Shown here in pieces: positions 42,179 through 53,451 of a stretch of 64,000 nucleotides of DNA. Below the pieces are notes generated by a model that was not told the DNA's origin, searched no databases, and was given only the letters and a program-made list of their open reading frames with translations. The position numbers were made by a program, and so were the translations under genes. The stretch lies in the NCBI GenBank assembly GCA_025024175.1, contig QCXZ01000137.1:5084001-5148000 (forward strand). The letters run 5' to 3'. Origin of the DNA: Rhyzopertha dominica (lineage: Eukaryota > Arthropoda > Insecta > Coleoptera > Bostrichidae). The first letter of the stretch is position 1, and each line of letters starts with the position of its first letter.

Positions 42179-43911
42179 AGGTCATTTTTCAAAAACCAGA
42201 CGCAACCGCAGCAAATTCATTTCAGATTCATCTTCAGAAGGCAGTGTTTTAGTTGTATGCAAAACTCGGCGATGGTCCGGTATCTGCATAATTAGCGCAA
42301 TATTAAGTAGAATGCCTTATCTTCTCATTTTCTCTGTGGATGCTACTAATCCACAATTTGCGACGTTCTTCTTCATGAGGTTTGGATAGAACGCAGTAAA
42401 ATTTAACCGATTTGTCTGTCTTTGCATAACTGTTACAGTCCACTCATGTTGATTACTATCAAAAAATATATCTACTGGTGTAATTCTTTGATCATTAGAC
42501 ATGCATAAATAAGAGAATTAGTTAAGTTAGGCTACAGTAATTGCAGCATACACCATAAAGGTGATAGCAACTGACAGCTAATGTGAATTGTTTACCTACT
42601 AAAAATGCCACGTTTCAGGGATGGTGGCGACACTTGAAAATTCGCTCATCGCCTATAGTACATTATTTTTTAAATAGGTGTGCGACTTGTTAATTGATAT
42701 GTTTCAAAAAAGATATTGGTGTGGATTAAAAAATAAAATGATCAGGAAAGATGGAGCTACAGTTTAATTCCAATTGACATCTGCAGCTGTAGCTGGTGCA
42801 TCTCTTGTAGAATTATAAATTTTCCAGGAAAAAACACCCTCGTTTAAACACCCTGTACTGAAGACTGAAATATAAATGCAAATTAAAAAAAAGGCATCAT
42901 TGCTGACAAACGAAGCTATAATTGAAACAGAAAACTATCAAAATCGGATTAGCTTGTTCAAGAGACAATCTACTTTAAAACTGTAGTCAATTCTTAGTGG
43001 TTCGTTAATTTTGACGCGCATGTATATTTTATCATGTCTGTTAGACAAGCAAATATGACATTTCCCTCGAGGACATGTAAGTGCATTAGAAACTCGTCGA
43101 AATTTTTTCTTTTGAAGTTCTTGCTGCTTGCGAAAGTCGTGGGTGGTTGCTTCACCAGTTCAAGTAAATGGAATCCGTCTCGAACGTGATTCGAAGTCCT
43201 CGATGCTTGTTTGCCAACTTTGACTGCGTATGCAGATGCAGTCAAGTTCTGTCAAGTGAGTAACCGGAATTAGTTTGTACGTAAATAGTGAGGAGCAGAC
43301 AGCTTGTGTAGGTTGGTGTCTACGTCGCAATAAGCTAGTACATATCAATAAACTGGTTGGGACAAGTTTTACTACAGTAAACAGGAAGTCGCTATGTATT
43401 GTTTCAATAAAATGTATTTCATTGACAACTGCATCCACTTTAACATAATTAAATGTTATTATAGTTACTTCAAAGTTTTTTAGTTTGATCATATAATCAA
43501 TTCATCTTAATTGGAAAGGAAGCAATACTATTTTCGACACTGTCCATACAATAAACATTAATCTAGAATATCGGAGACTAGATGTTGGGGCTTCCAAAAA
43601 ACTCGTACTTACATTTTACAAATTTACAGTCTTACAACTTACAAATTTATTAACAAAATACTCTATGCTTAATGCTGTTTATATCAATTAAGATTATATT
43701 CAATTAATTGATATATAAGGGTATTATTTAATTACTTTTTTGATAAGAAAGCCGTGAAAATTTTGTTCTAGACCAGCTTTTCTTAACCGTTTTCAAATAG
43801 TACAACACTCAAACTTATACTATCAATTAGAATAACGGAACAAAATTAGATATAAACAGGTGTTTTAAAGAAAAAAAATGAAAGTGGAATGCATATCAAG
43901 TTAATGCGATC
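42179..43911. other. No recognisable gene or element
   Basis: AT-rich. Isolated CACCCTGTA at ~42850 resembles an end of a TA-duplicating element, with no partner seen. Open frames at 42994-43492 (minus) lack recognisable motifs. Confidence 0.4.
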
Positions 43912-44475
43912 CTATGCTTGGTGACTTTTATAAATTTGGGCAATATCAGATCTAATATGTGATAATAATACTTGTATTTCTTCATGAATATTTTTCAGGG
44001 AATTTTTGTTTTTATGTTTATAAAAGCAGAAGAGTCCATCACACACAAAATTGACGTCGAAAACTAAAAATAAAATCTTTAATGCTTTGTAAAAAAGAAT
44101 CGGATATTTATCTTGAACAAATATCCAATATTTATCAAGGGTCTGCTCTGAGAATTTCAACGTTAAGGTGTGNGCTGTTGCTAAAGTAATAAACTCTTCT
44201 TCTTGTTAAATGTTCAATGATAATTTAAGTCTTCTCCTGGTTTTATCTTTATGTAGCGTGAGTACCTTCTTCTAGTATGAGATTTTTCCAGAGATATATA
44301 TTTTTTTTAAATGCCTACAATTTGATGATGATAAAATATTTTCATATTTTCCTTGCATACTTGTATCAATGCCATTAAGGTAATTAAAAATATCTGACAA
44401 ATATGCACACCAAATAGCACCAAGTTGGACAAGAACAACTTTTTCGTAATATTCGCTTGTAGGTTACCGGAACAC
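43912..44475 (-). pseudogene. hAT (ZBED5/SCAND3-type) transposase C-terminal fragment
   Basis: Minus-strand reading begins KEYYEKVVLVQLGAIWCAYL then SDIFNYLNGIDTSMQGKYEN (44450-44350), a degraded middle, and the C-terminus LKFSEQTLDKYWIFVQDKYP, FYKALKILFL, and LLSHIRSDIAQIYKSHQA (43912-44160). This is the pattern of the hAT-derived ZBED5/SCAND3 proteins (LSDIFxxLNxLNxxxQGK; dimerisation region near the end). Stops and one N (44173) break it; no terminal repeats found. Confidence 0.78.
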
Positions 44476-46750
44476 TGCTCTAGACGAAAACCACAGTAGG
44501 TTTATTTTAAAAGAATTATGTAAATTTCAACAGGTTATAAACAGCAAAGTGAATACTAATTAATTCAAATTTGTTTCTGCCTAACTAACTGCATATTGAG
44601 ACAAATGCTATATGAGAATAGGTTTTTGCACCAGATGTTACGTAACACGTAGCGTCTTGTTTTCGGTCCGTGTAAAGCCGACGTCTTATCAAAAGAGAAA
44701 CCAGGAACGTGAATGGATACTTGAATATTAGATGTTACTGCAAACGCAACGTAAAAAATATAGTAAATATACAAGCGTGGTGTACTTTTCAGTCATTACA
44801 TTGATTACTAATAAGCTCAGAGCTTCAAGAAGTGATAATTGGTGAATGCGTTTTGTTGGATTGTTGCAGTATCTATGCAAAAGAAAGGAGTATTTATAAC
44901 GAGAAAAGGACGTGCAAAAGTTACACCTTTCAGTTGCTTTAACCAATTCAAATATGATGCTTATGAGAAAAACATTGTTTTAACCATTAAGATTTTACAC
45001 CAGCAAATGTTGCCAGGAAAATTTACGAAAGTTCTTACAATTTTTTTATGAAATAATTAACAGGAAGTTTTCAAGAAATCAAGAAAATTTTTAGAGTAAA
45101 GTAAAAGATACTTGAAGGAAGTTACCAAATACTATGTTCAAACAAAATGCCCGTCACATACATTACATTCATTAAGAATGGGCAATCTCTGAACTGGAGA
45201 TACGACACACCAAAATATGGTGATTGAGCTTAACAAGCCTTATGCAAATGCTGCAGGTTTACGAGATACAGGGTGTTCAAAGTTGGAATTTTAATTTGAA
45301 ATTGCTCAATAATTTTGTGATTTTAAACAGTATCGTCTGGAAAATTGGGTACTTTGTTTTTTAGCAAGAGAATTACGAATTTAATGCAACATTTAGCACT
45401 ATGTATACAGGGCGTTAGTTACACCCTCTTATGTTATGGCTAAAATGACTAGAAAATCTAAAAGGCAGTTCCATTTTCAATAAGAAAGGCACTCTTGTTT
45501 ATTTCATGTAACTCTATCAGTTTTTGAGTTATTTGCATTTCGAACATTTAGTGCAGACTCCTAAGCCACCGTTATTACTTTGACTTTTTATCAGGTAAGC
45601 TTGTGTCAGCACTTTTTCGTGTAAAGAAATATTTGACAATTTTACTGTCACTAATAATAGATTGTTCAACTAACTACTGTTATATGGAATCACATCAGAA
45701 TCTGTCATATATTCGGTGATAACTCTAACTTTTGTACCAAATTTCTAAACTTACATTACATTTTAACAATCATTACAAAAAAAGAAACAAAAAAACTAAA
45801 AATCTCTCCGAACTCACGTTTATGAAGGTCAATTTATTTAGTATAAGTTTTGGGAATACAGTAAAAGCATTATTAGCACGACGTAAAACCCGGTGCGTTG
45901 TTAAAAATGCAATTAAATATATTTCAGTTTATTTAAATGAAGCTTAATTTGGTTAAAATATTAAGTAGTCGGTTAATTTTTGAGAGTAATGCACTGGCGA
46001 TATAAGAAGGTTGGCTTGACGCACAATGCTGAGACATTTGTCATTCTGAGTTTTAATAATGTTAGTTATCCATCGAGTCCCTTTCCCTGAGGAGTAAACA
46101 TTACTACAATTGTATCTCTAGCAGCTATACATATGAACATATACATATGTGAGAAGTTGAAACTCTACTAAAACCGCATCAACTAATGCATTAGTCTTTG
46201 ATATGTGTTAATTCTGAATCAGAAATCGTGCTCCTATTAGTAGAACTTTTAAGGTGAAATCTATGTTCCTTTGGTACTTCGTATGATATCATTATACATT
46301 ATGTGGATCACGGATCTTTATTCTCCCAAATAAAATGTATCAACTCATTTTTTGTTAAACGCGAGAGCGATGCAACTGAATGCGCCTCACCTAACTGAGT
46401 TCGTCAATAACAGAATTAGTAATACTGGGGCTTTGTATGATCAGTGTACATAGAAAACATATAAATAATTTGGGTCTTTGTTTCACACAAGATGTTTTAA
46501 GTCGCCTTGCAGAAAATCCACGAAGATTATTCATGGAATAAAAACCTCATTAATTACTTAAGTACCTATATCTTATTTTTTAAGTTGAATTATACTATAC
46601 AGGACGTTCCTGCATTGTCCCCCCTAGACCAAAAGCTGGGTACGCCCATGCATGCATATTATGCTGTAAAGAATTAAAATAATACATCAATAATAAAAAT
46701 GAATCCTTGGGTGTTATCGAAAAGCATTCTCACTAATTCCAACCCTCCCC
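44476..46750. other. Non-coding, with stray transposon-end sequences
   Basis: AT-rich. TACAGGGTGTTCAAAG at ~45270 and TACAGGGCGTTAGTTAC at ~45412 look like ends of TA-duplicating DNA elements but lie in direct orientation and cannot be paired. The 22-base string shared with 3989-4010 lies at 44652-44673. No gene seen. Confidence 0.4.
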
Positions 46751-46754
46751 TTAC

Positions 46755-46829
46755 CCGGACAACCGCAACGAGCAGGTGTACAATCAACAAGTACCACACC
46801 GCGATCATGTCATTTCCGACTGCAAACAT
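46755..46829 (-). CDS. Candidate first coding exon with signal peptide
   Basis: From ATG 46829, 25 codons: MFAVGNDMIAVWYLLIVHLL then VAVVR, ending at a good splice donor (CCGG followed by GTAAGG, intron from 46754). The hydrophobic stretch suits a signal peptide or signal anchor. The in-frame open stretch upstream has no ATG. It lies at the edge of a GC-rich block (46755-47090) that is rare here, as expected for the start of a housekeeping-type or developmental gene. I do not recognise the protein; later exons were not identified in the window. The exon at 17472-18028 is on the same strand downstream, but its likely phase does not match this donor. Confidence 0.45.
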
Positions 46830-47090
46830 GTAATAGCGGTCCGCTCCTGCGGCGTGAAGGTCGATGTCAGCGGCCGACCGAGGAGGGCCAGTGCGGCAAA
46901 GCGCAACAGAGTGGCCCGACGGTGGTGTGGCGAAATCCACAGGTAGCAGAGGACGCGGTGGGAGGAGGAAAATGAGGGAGCGGCCGGATCGATGGCGCTA
47001 GACGCCTACACAATGCGGCCGGCGCGCTAACGAGACGGGCGTCATCTTGCGGAGGTCCAGTTGACAGTCCCTCCCCAACTCCGCTCACAT
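46830..47090 (-). promoter_or_regulatory. GC-rich block, possible 5' UTR/promoter of a host gene
   Basis: A stretch dense in CpG and GC (for example GCGGCCGGCGCGC-type text near 47015-47025) directly upstream of the candidate first exon, in DNA otherwise about two-thirds A+T. Minus-strand frames here do not look like conserved protein. Promoter role is inferred from position and composition only. Confidence 0.35.
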
Positions 47091-48081
47091 GTACCAATTA
47101 ATACTTAGGATCAGGAGAAAAAGGGGAATCTCGGGTGGTGTACCGCAAGGCTCGATGTGGGGTCCTGTTATTTATGGGTGTGACGTTATGGGTAAACAAG
47201 GATTTGCGTCGGAGCAACAGTAATACTACTTCAGCACACGATGGATTCTCTCAGAAGCTAAAGTATAATAAATGAATTTTTAGCAAAAAAATTAAGAAAG
47301 CGAGGTTTTAGCATCTATAAAATACCAAGAACTACCAATACATGCTTAACCTAAGAATCTGCAAACACAAGACTATCCCCTTTCCAATAAAAAAATGTTA
47401 CAAACTGAAGATGTTCGAAAAGATTATGAGGAACTCAAATACGGCTAAATTTTGGTGGTTAACAAGTTACATAGGTAATGTTGGTGAAAAATGACAGGAT
47501 ACCCCTTAATTGCCAATAGAAAGGATTTTCATAGTAAGCAATAAAGATAAGACTGATATAAACAGTAAAAACAGCCTGTATGAAATTAATTGTGAAGGGT
47601 GTGATATAAAGACTACATATTAAATAACAAAAACTTATAGGGTTTTCCAAGCATTGTGCCACAGCCATCAATCGCAATATATTTATTGAAAATAGATTTT
47701 TTTAATTTGACTTGTTAATGAAGCCATTACGAAACGAATTTTGAGTTTCGTAATAAAGCAATTTCGAAACAGATTTTTTTATTTTCCAGTGTTGCTATCA
47801 TTAAAAAACTCCGAGGAAGCATCAAACAACCTTCGTCTCATAACCGCGGAGGTTAATTAATTAATTTACGTCCGCGTCGTAACTGTCATGGGTCTTGTCA
47901 AAATTGACACTTAGCCAACTTAAACGTGGCAAGTTAAAAGTCCCTAAATTTTGGGCTTTTAGTAAATTTCTCACATTTTGTTGTGTAAATGATAAAAGAG
48001 ATAAATAGATAAAAATGTATAAAAACCCCGATTTATAAGACTTTGTTGCACTCATCCATTATGAAACTATATTATTATCTA
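47091..48081. other. No recognisable gene or element
   Basis: AT-rich non-coding sequence. Short minus-strand frames (47459-47677, 47861-48055) have no recognisable motif. Confidence 0.45.
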
Positions 48082-49491
48082 CAGGATGTTTCGCAAATGA
48101 TAATGACCTGACGAAATTAAAAATGCAACCCGAAATACATTTGCAGAGGTAACATTCATAATTGTTCATCCTCTTAAAAAATATAAAACGTTGAGAGCTG
48201 TATAAATTCGTAAATTTTCATATAAACTTCAATCATTTGCTTTAAGTAAATTCGGTATTGTAAAACAAATTTTATTTTTGAAAAATGTTTATTCAATAAC
48301 ATTAATGTAATAAATGCTCAAAATGTCGCCCTCGCTGTTTTCAAAAGCTTGAATGCGTGCCCAAAACGATTTTTAACATACATTAATATTTCTGAAGTGA
48401 TGGATCTACATGCATCACGTATTTTATTTTCTAAATGTTCTAAACTTTCAATTGGGGTTTGGTATAATTGCTCTTTTACCATTCCCCACAGAAAAAAGTC
48501 CAAAGGAGTAGGTCCGTGCTTCTCGGTGGCCAAGGATTAATTGAACCTCTTCCTATCCATCGATTAGGCAAATTTCAAGATTTCGCACTATTCTATGATA
48601 ATGCGCAGGTATCCCATCTTGTTGGAACCATAGATCTTGTCTTACTTGTAAATTTACATCTTCGAGAAGTACCGGTAAAATGTTTCTTAAAATATTTAGA
48701 TAAGTATTGCCGTATAAACTATCGCGAAAAAAATAAGGCCCAACAATTTGATTCCCCAATATTCCGCACCAGACATTTGTCGAGTAGATAGTTTGAAAAT
48801 GTCCTTTTCGAATCCAACGTGGATTCTCTTGCGCATAATAATGCATGTTATGTTTGTTAGCTCCACCATTATTAGAAAATCATCTGAGAAGCAAATGCTG
48901 TCATAAAATCTCACATTCAAATTTTGGTGTTCCCGAAAAAAGTTACAAAAAGCCAGTCTTTTAGGATAATCTGTCTCCTTTAAGGCCTGAACCAATTGCA
49001 AGTGATACGCATGAAATTGATTGCCTTCAATTATTCGGTGTACTGAAGACAGACTAATGCCGGTTGCTCTCGAGACTACCCTGTGACTAATATGAGGATT
49101 TTCGTCAATCATTTCCAATACACTAATTTCATTGTCAGGGCCTGTTGCTGTTCTTTCTCTTGACTTTTTCAGTGGTTAATTCAAGTCTCTTGAAAATTGT
49201 ATCGGCAGGAGGTCTTCTATTTGGAAAACGTTGTCTGTATAAACGGGCAGCAACGGAAGCATTTTTCTTGCATTCACCATAAATCAAAATGGTATCTGTT
49301 TTTTCATCATTTGAATACATTTTACCTTTTAATAAATACAGTGATAAGAACCATAGCGCATAGCCGTCATAGATTCCCAATTTATTTTTAAAATAATGCC
49401 ATTATGTAAAAGAACCACATTGGCTATGAGAATGTATTTTGGGTTGCATTTTTAATTTCGTCAGGGTCATTATCATTCGTGATACATCCTG
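48082..49491 (-). mobile_element. Tc1/mariner-type DDE_3 transposon, copy A2, 1410 bp, both ends present
   Basis: Starts CAGGATGTTTCGC and ends, reversed, CAGGATGTATCAC, with ~75-base inverted repeats sharing AATGATAATGACC and AAAAATGCAACCC; TA on both sides (48080-48081, 49492-49493). This is the reference copy for the interrupted A1. Its transposase gene, minus strand, has lesions, so it is non-functional as read. Confidence 0.92.
48318..49320 (-). pseudogene. DDE_3 transposase, copy A2
   Basis: From ATG 49320: MYSNDEKTDTILIYGECKKN, ASVAARLYRQRFPNRRPPAD (helix-turn-helix), then a frame change near 49140 to MIDENPHISHRVVSRATGIS and HAYHLQLVQALKETDYPKRL, and FLNVRF-type text to FSD at the first catalytic Asp. 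A short deletion after FSD (about 48880) shifts frame; the next frame has MHYYAQENPRWIRKGHFQTI, TNVWCGILG and WFQQDGIPAHYH with the second Asp. A single-base loss near 48505 shifts again into TPLDFFLWGMVKEQLYQTPI with the third Asp, and the protein ends KLLKTARATF. Confidence 0.88.
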
Positions 49492-49493
49492 TA

Positions 49494-50284
49494 TATCCGT
49501 GTTACAAAAAGCATCATCATCATCATCCCTCTATTTTAAGTGTTTTACATTTTTTTACAGCTCGCGGAAGGTTTTTGTATTCGTTTGATTGTGACATCTA
49601 CCGTTTTGGTATCTTTGAGTGTGCACAGTTTAGTCAAAATGACTTCAATAAAATTGAAATTCAACACACAGTAGCACTAATTAACTATTTGAACAGATTA
49701 ACCCGCAAACTTTCTCTAAAACATTTACTTGTGCACCTATTTAATCTCTTCCAGTTTCTTCTTGTGCTGTGTCAATTTAGGAACAATAATTCCCTTCTTG
49801 TGTGTCAACTACTCGAGTGTTTGTATTTTCCGTCTTTTTCGTTTGTCTACTGTTACTAGTTATATAATTTTTCAACAAAACAGTTTCTTTTAAGACGATA
49901 TATTTTATTTGGGTTACGTAAGGTATGTTTTAAAATTGCAATAAATTTTGGGAAAATACCACAAACTAAAATACTCTTATGGCAATTATTATAAAAATTT
50001 GTAGACCGTGGAATGGGTGGATGTTTCCCACCAACAAGAAGGTGAGATCGATGTAGACGTTGTTAAAGAACTCGAAATGGCGGAAGATATTTTTGACAGT
50101 AATGTTGAAAATGATGTACCTGAAGAGTCAAGTCAAATCTCATTAAACGGAATTATAATCATTTACCGCCTGAAGTTAAACAAATAGTTTTGGATGTTTA
50201 TTAATACAGAAAAAATGCAGAGGGAGAAAGTGGGACCATCGGAAAAACCAGTAGAATGACCAAAATTTAACAATCAACTGTGAG
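49494..50284. other. Non-coding, with one coding-like patch
   Basis: A patch at about 50006-50145 reads EWVDVSHQQEGEIDVDVVKE then LEMAEDIFDSNVENDVPEES on the plus strand, acidic and free of stops, after a TTTGTAG that could be a splice acceptor. It may be a leftover exon of a transposase or host gene; I cannot identify it. The rest is AT-rich. Confidence 0.35.
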
Positions 50285-50288
50285 AAAT

Positions 50289-51578
50289 GGGTATTATCAC
50301 TTTTTTTGAAGATTACGTAAAATGAATCTTGAAGTGCATATATATCATACGCCATGTTAAAAACAACAAAAAAATATTTGTAGGTAGAGAATTTCAGCTC
50401 TGAAATTCGAATCTTAGGAATCACCGCCAAAACGCCTCTATCCAAGGTTATTCGACTCGTGACGTCAAGTGTCACGTAAACATTACCGAAGAGCGTGCTG
50501 TTTAATGGTGTAGTATCATTCTTGTATTGGAAAAGCTTTTGTGTGGTGTTTATTGAAAGGACGGTGTAAGAGGTCGCACCAAAAAGTGATTTGTGTAGTT
50601 TTACAAGCATCTATTATGTATGGAAAACAAAACAAGTGTTGTTTTGTACATGGTTATAAAAGCACTTCAGTCAGTACAGCTAACAAAATATTTTGGTAAC
50701 CGTTCCTCGAGATTATCAACGTATGAAAAAGTTGTTTAAGGTCCCTAGACGTGATATGCCGAAATCGCAAAGTTTGTTTTTTCTGTTGTGAAGATCATCT
50801 ATTCTTAATGTAAGTTTTATTATTATTTTTGGGGTTATAGGTATTTACCATTCAGTTCCATTTTGTTGTAGCTTAAAGAGGATATGGAAAATTAGATGCG
50901 CTTTAAGTTGATAGAGGGAAATGTTATAATAAAGAAAGACGTTTGTTTCCCATATATTCGACTGTTAGCCGGACTGGAAACGAGCCGCAACAACCCAGAA
51001 AATAAATGGCAATTTATATTTATTCTGACCTCTAAAATAAATGTCAAGTTTAGGGTACATTTTTGATTCTTACATTTTTATCTTTACTAATGGTATGTGT
51101 CCAACCCACTGTGATCAAATTATCAATGCTAGGTTAATTTGATAAAAAGTTCACTTATGCTGTTGCTTTTACGTTCCTCATCTCCGCCGCGTTGAACCGC
51201 TCATCGCAGTACACAAATCCCATAATAATGAACATGCCTTCAGAAGTCATAACACGTAAGTATTTCACTCTTTCTTGGCGTATTTTAATTCGCTTGTCAC
51301 AAAATGAACGCACACAACAAACTGATAAATTGACGGGCTGAGGCTGACGCGTGACGCGCTGACCCCAGATGCAAACAAGCGGCCATTTACAAGACATCTG
51401 ACGTTACGGCCAATGTGTTCGCGTTTTGGCGGTCCCTTTAAATATTCACATTTTTAATATTAAAAATACACCTTACCATCCATTTTTTCCAATTTATAAG
51501 CTGTCACAGCTGTTTTGTGGACTAGATGCTACCTATTAATATGCAATTTAATAAAATATAAATACATGGCAAATACCC
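50289..51578 (+). mobile_element. THAP-domain DNA transposon, copy 2
   Basis: Inverted relative of 9501-10800. Begins GGGTATTATCAC and ends GGCAAATACCC; AAAT flanks both sides (50285-50288, 51579-51582), different from copy 1's AATT, so the two copies inserted independently. The inner inverted repeat ACCGCCAAAACGC is also present near both ends. Length 1290 bp against 1300. Confidence 0.78.
50616..50809 (+). pseudogene. THAP-like exon, copy 2
   Basis: ATG 50616 (MYGKQNKCCFVHGYKS) to a GTAAGT donor at 50810, matching copy 1. A one-base change of frame near 50695 (after TANKIF) and another near 50770 break the frame. The Tyr in place of the second zinc Cys is shared with copy 1, so it predates the split of the copies. 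Confidence 0.6.
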
Positions 51579-51582
51579 AAAT

Positions 51583-52173
51583 ATAGCTGTAAATGGAATT
51601 CAGGACCGGAAAGTGCGTAATAACAATGTACGCAAAGTAAAGTAGGCCCCAGTACAGAACCTCTAGCAACGCCAGACATGACAATATAGGTAGGTAGTCA
51701 TTAAAGTGTGTGAGACGCCATTGTAAACCTCATTTTCTTTTCACAATTACGAATGAAATAATGAGCCCTTTCAAGTACATACCATCAGTGCATCTCTAAA
51801 GCGGTTCATAAATTATACTGCATTTAAGGCAAAGTTGTAAATCCCCCGTCCAGAACTGCGCTAATAGCTCGTTACAGTAGCACTATAGGCGGCTCTCTGC
51901 CATCAATTAACTGCGGTTTTACTACACCGGACCGGGTGGGCCACACCGGATATGGGGTAAGCTAAAAGCGTGATAAGCTCTACACACTGCACCGAGCTCG
52001 AGGTTCGGGTTTGGTTTAACATCGCCCGCTTCGCCGGAGAACGGACGGTTTACACGAAGCCAAGGTTCGAAACATGCTTTTGCTTAATGACAGGGACGGG
52101 GATATTTATTGAGCAAGCACGGGAGAGTTTTGCAAAATAGTGTACAATGTGGTTTTCTTTAACTCATTTGACA
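51583..52173. other. No recognisable gene or element
   Basis: Includes a GC-richer stretch (51840-52110) in AT-rich DNA, with no frame or tRNA-like fold that I can support. Confidence 0.4.
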
Positions 52174-52175
52174 TA

Positions 52176-52709
52176 CAGGATCCGCCACCTAAAACTCCTC
52201 AGGCTCGTATTTTCTTTGTTTTTTTAGGTACAACCTTAAGTTACATGTCAAATTGTAGGTCTTTTTGAACTCTTAAAAAATAGCATAGTGAGTGTAAAAA
52301 GTTTTTTTTGCAGATTGTTTTTGTAAATATTTTTTAACTTTACCCCGTATAATAAATATTGCTTCATAGTTGGATGCCGATTTTTGTCTTCTTCAATTTA
52401 TGTCATTACCATGTATCCGTAATTTTGACTCATTCTTAGTGAAAAACAAGAAAAACTAGTCGCCGCCATGTTCCGCTATAGGACTGTTCACAATTTTTCA
52501 AGTGCTACTTTAGTAGCTTATCACGGTACAAATTGTGGCTACATACCCATCGCTGCACACAAAACCACAAAATTTTGAATAACTTTTAAATAAATCAAGT
52601 ACAAAGTTCGTTCTAAAGAGACAGAGGCTAGAAAACGAAACCCTGCGATGAGGCTAGTTTTGTTTTCTACATCGCGCACTAGCCTCGTCGCGGGGTTTCG
52701 TTTTCTAGC
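52176..52709. mobile_element. Palindromic (foldback) element, truncated copy
   Basis: Begins CAGGATCCGCCACCTAAAAC after TA and follows the left arm of the full copy at 53452 for ~500 bases. It passes through the centre (CTGCGATGAGGCTAGT, loop, ACTAGCCTCGTCGCGG) and stops ~20 bases into the second arm. The loop is in the opposite orientation to that of the full copy. Truncation at ~52709 removed the other arm. Confidence 0.85.
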
Positions 52710-53449
52710 TAGCTACTTTTCAGTAACATAAAAAGGTAAAATACAGCCGTATCCACTTCTACCTTTGTATTTACTGGAACCAAATTGTCGAAGTTAGAGA
52801 CTATTTGATCATTGTTTAGCAACGTATTGTTGTACATTCAAATATCTACAAAATTGGGTACTTTCCCATGTAGCTTGTAGTTATTGATATATCGAAAGTT
52901 GACGATATACCGATATATCAACAAGCATATATCGTTAGTTGCTCGCAGTCCTACTGCATACATATATTTTTCAAAATATAGACTAATGGACACGTAATTT
53001 GGACCCTCATCAATAATGTTATCGGTGACAATTGTTTTGATTCGAATTTTTCTGTTGCATAGCAAACGCCAAATGGGACTGAGCAGCTGTCAAGAATTTT
53101 GAAAAAAAACTACTGTATCTTGGAAATTTTGAAATTATCATGTTATATAATAGAGTCACACTGCAGTCCAAAATGCAAACATATACAGGGTGTTACTATA
53201 AAACTCACTATTGTAAAAAAATAAAGATATTGTTTTAAATGTAACTTGTTTTAAACGGTTATTGCTGTTAGCTCAAATATTATTAAAATTACTATCTATG
53301 CAAATATATAGTACATATCTGGTATATAGGGTACAAGCGCTTTAAAGGTTTCTTTCAATTCTTCTGGATTGTCTCGTCTTCTTTCACCTTCAAAAGTTCT
53401 AATTTCCACTTTTTTTAAATTACTCACGTCGCCTTTCTACACCGTCATA
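52710..53449. other. Non-coding, with TATCGATA-type and transposon-end traces
   Basis: TATCGATA-like strings at 52885-52940 recall hAT-type subterminal repeats, and similar strings follow the palindrome at 54490-54540, so the palindrome may sit inside an older element. TACAGGGTGTTACTATAAA at ~53185 resembles one end of another TA-duplicating element. No gene. Confidence 0.35.
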
Positions 53450-53451
53450 TA

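Noticed and set aside
45270..45425. TACAGGG…TACAGGG as a small MITE
   Set aside because: The two strings are in direct, not inverted, orientation, so they are not ends of one element.
49479..49859. 126-codon plus-strand frame with a His run
   Set aside because: Hydrophobic, low-complexity AT-rich text beginning inside the transposon end; no domain or splice context.
51970..52080. tRNA-like B-box strings (GGTTCG) in a GC-richer stretch
   Set aside because: No A-box at proper distance and no cloverleaf could be drawn.
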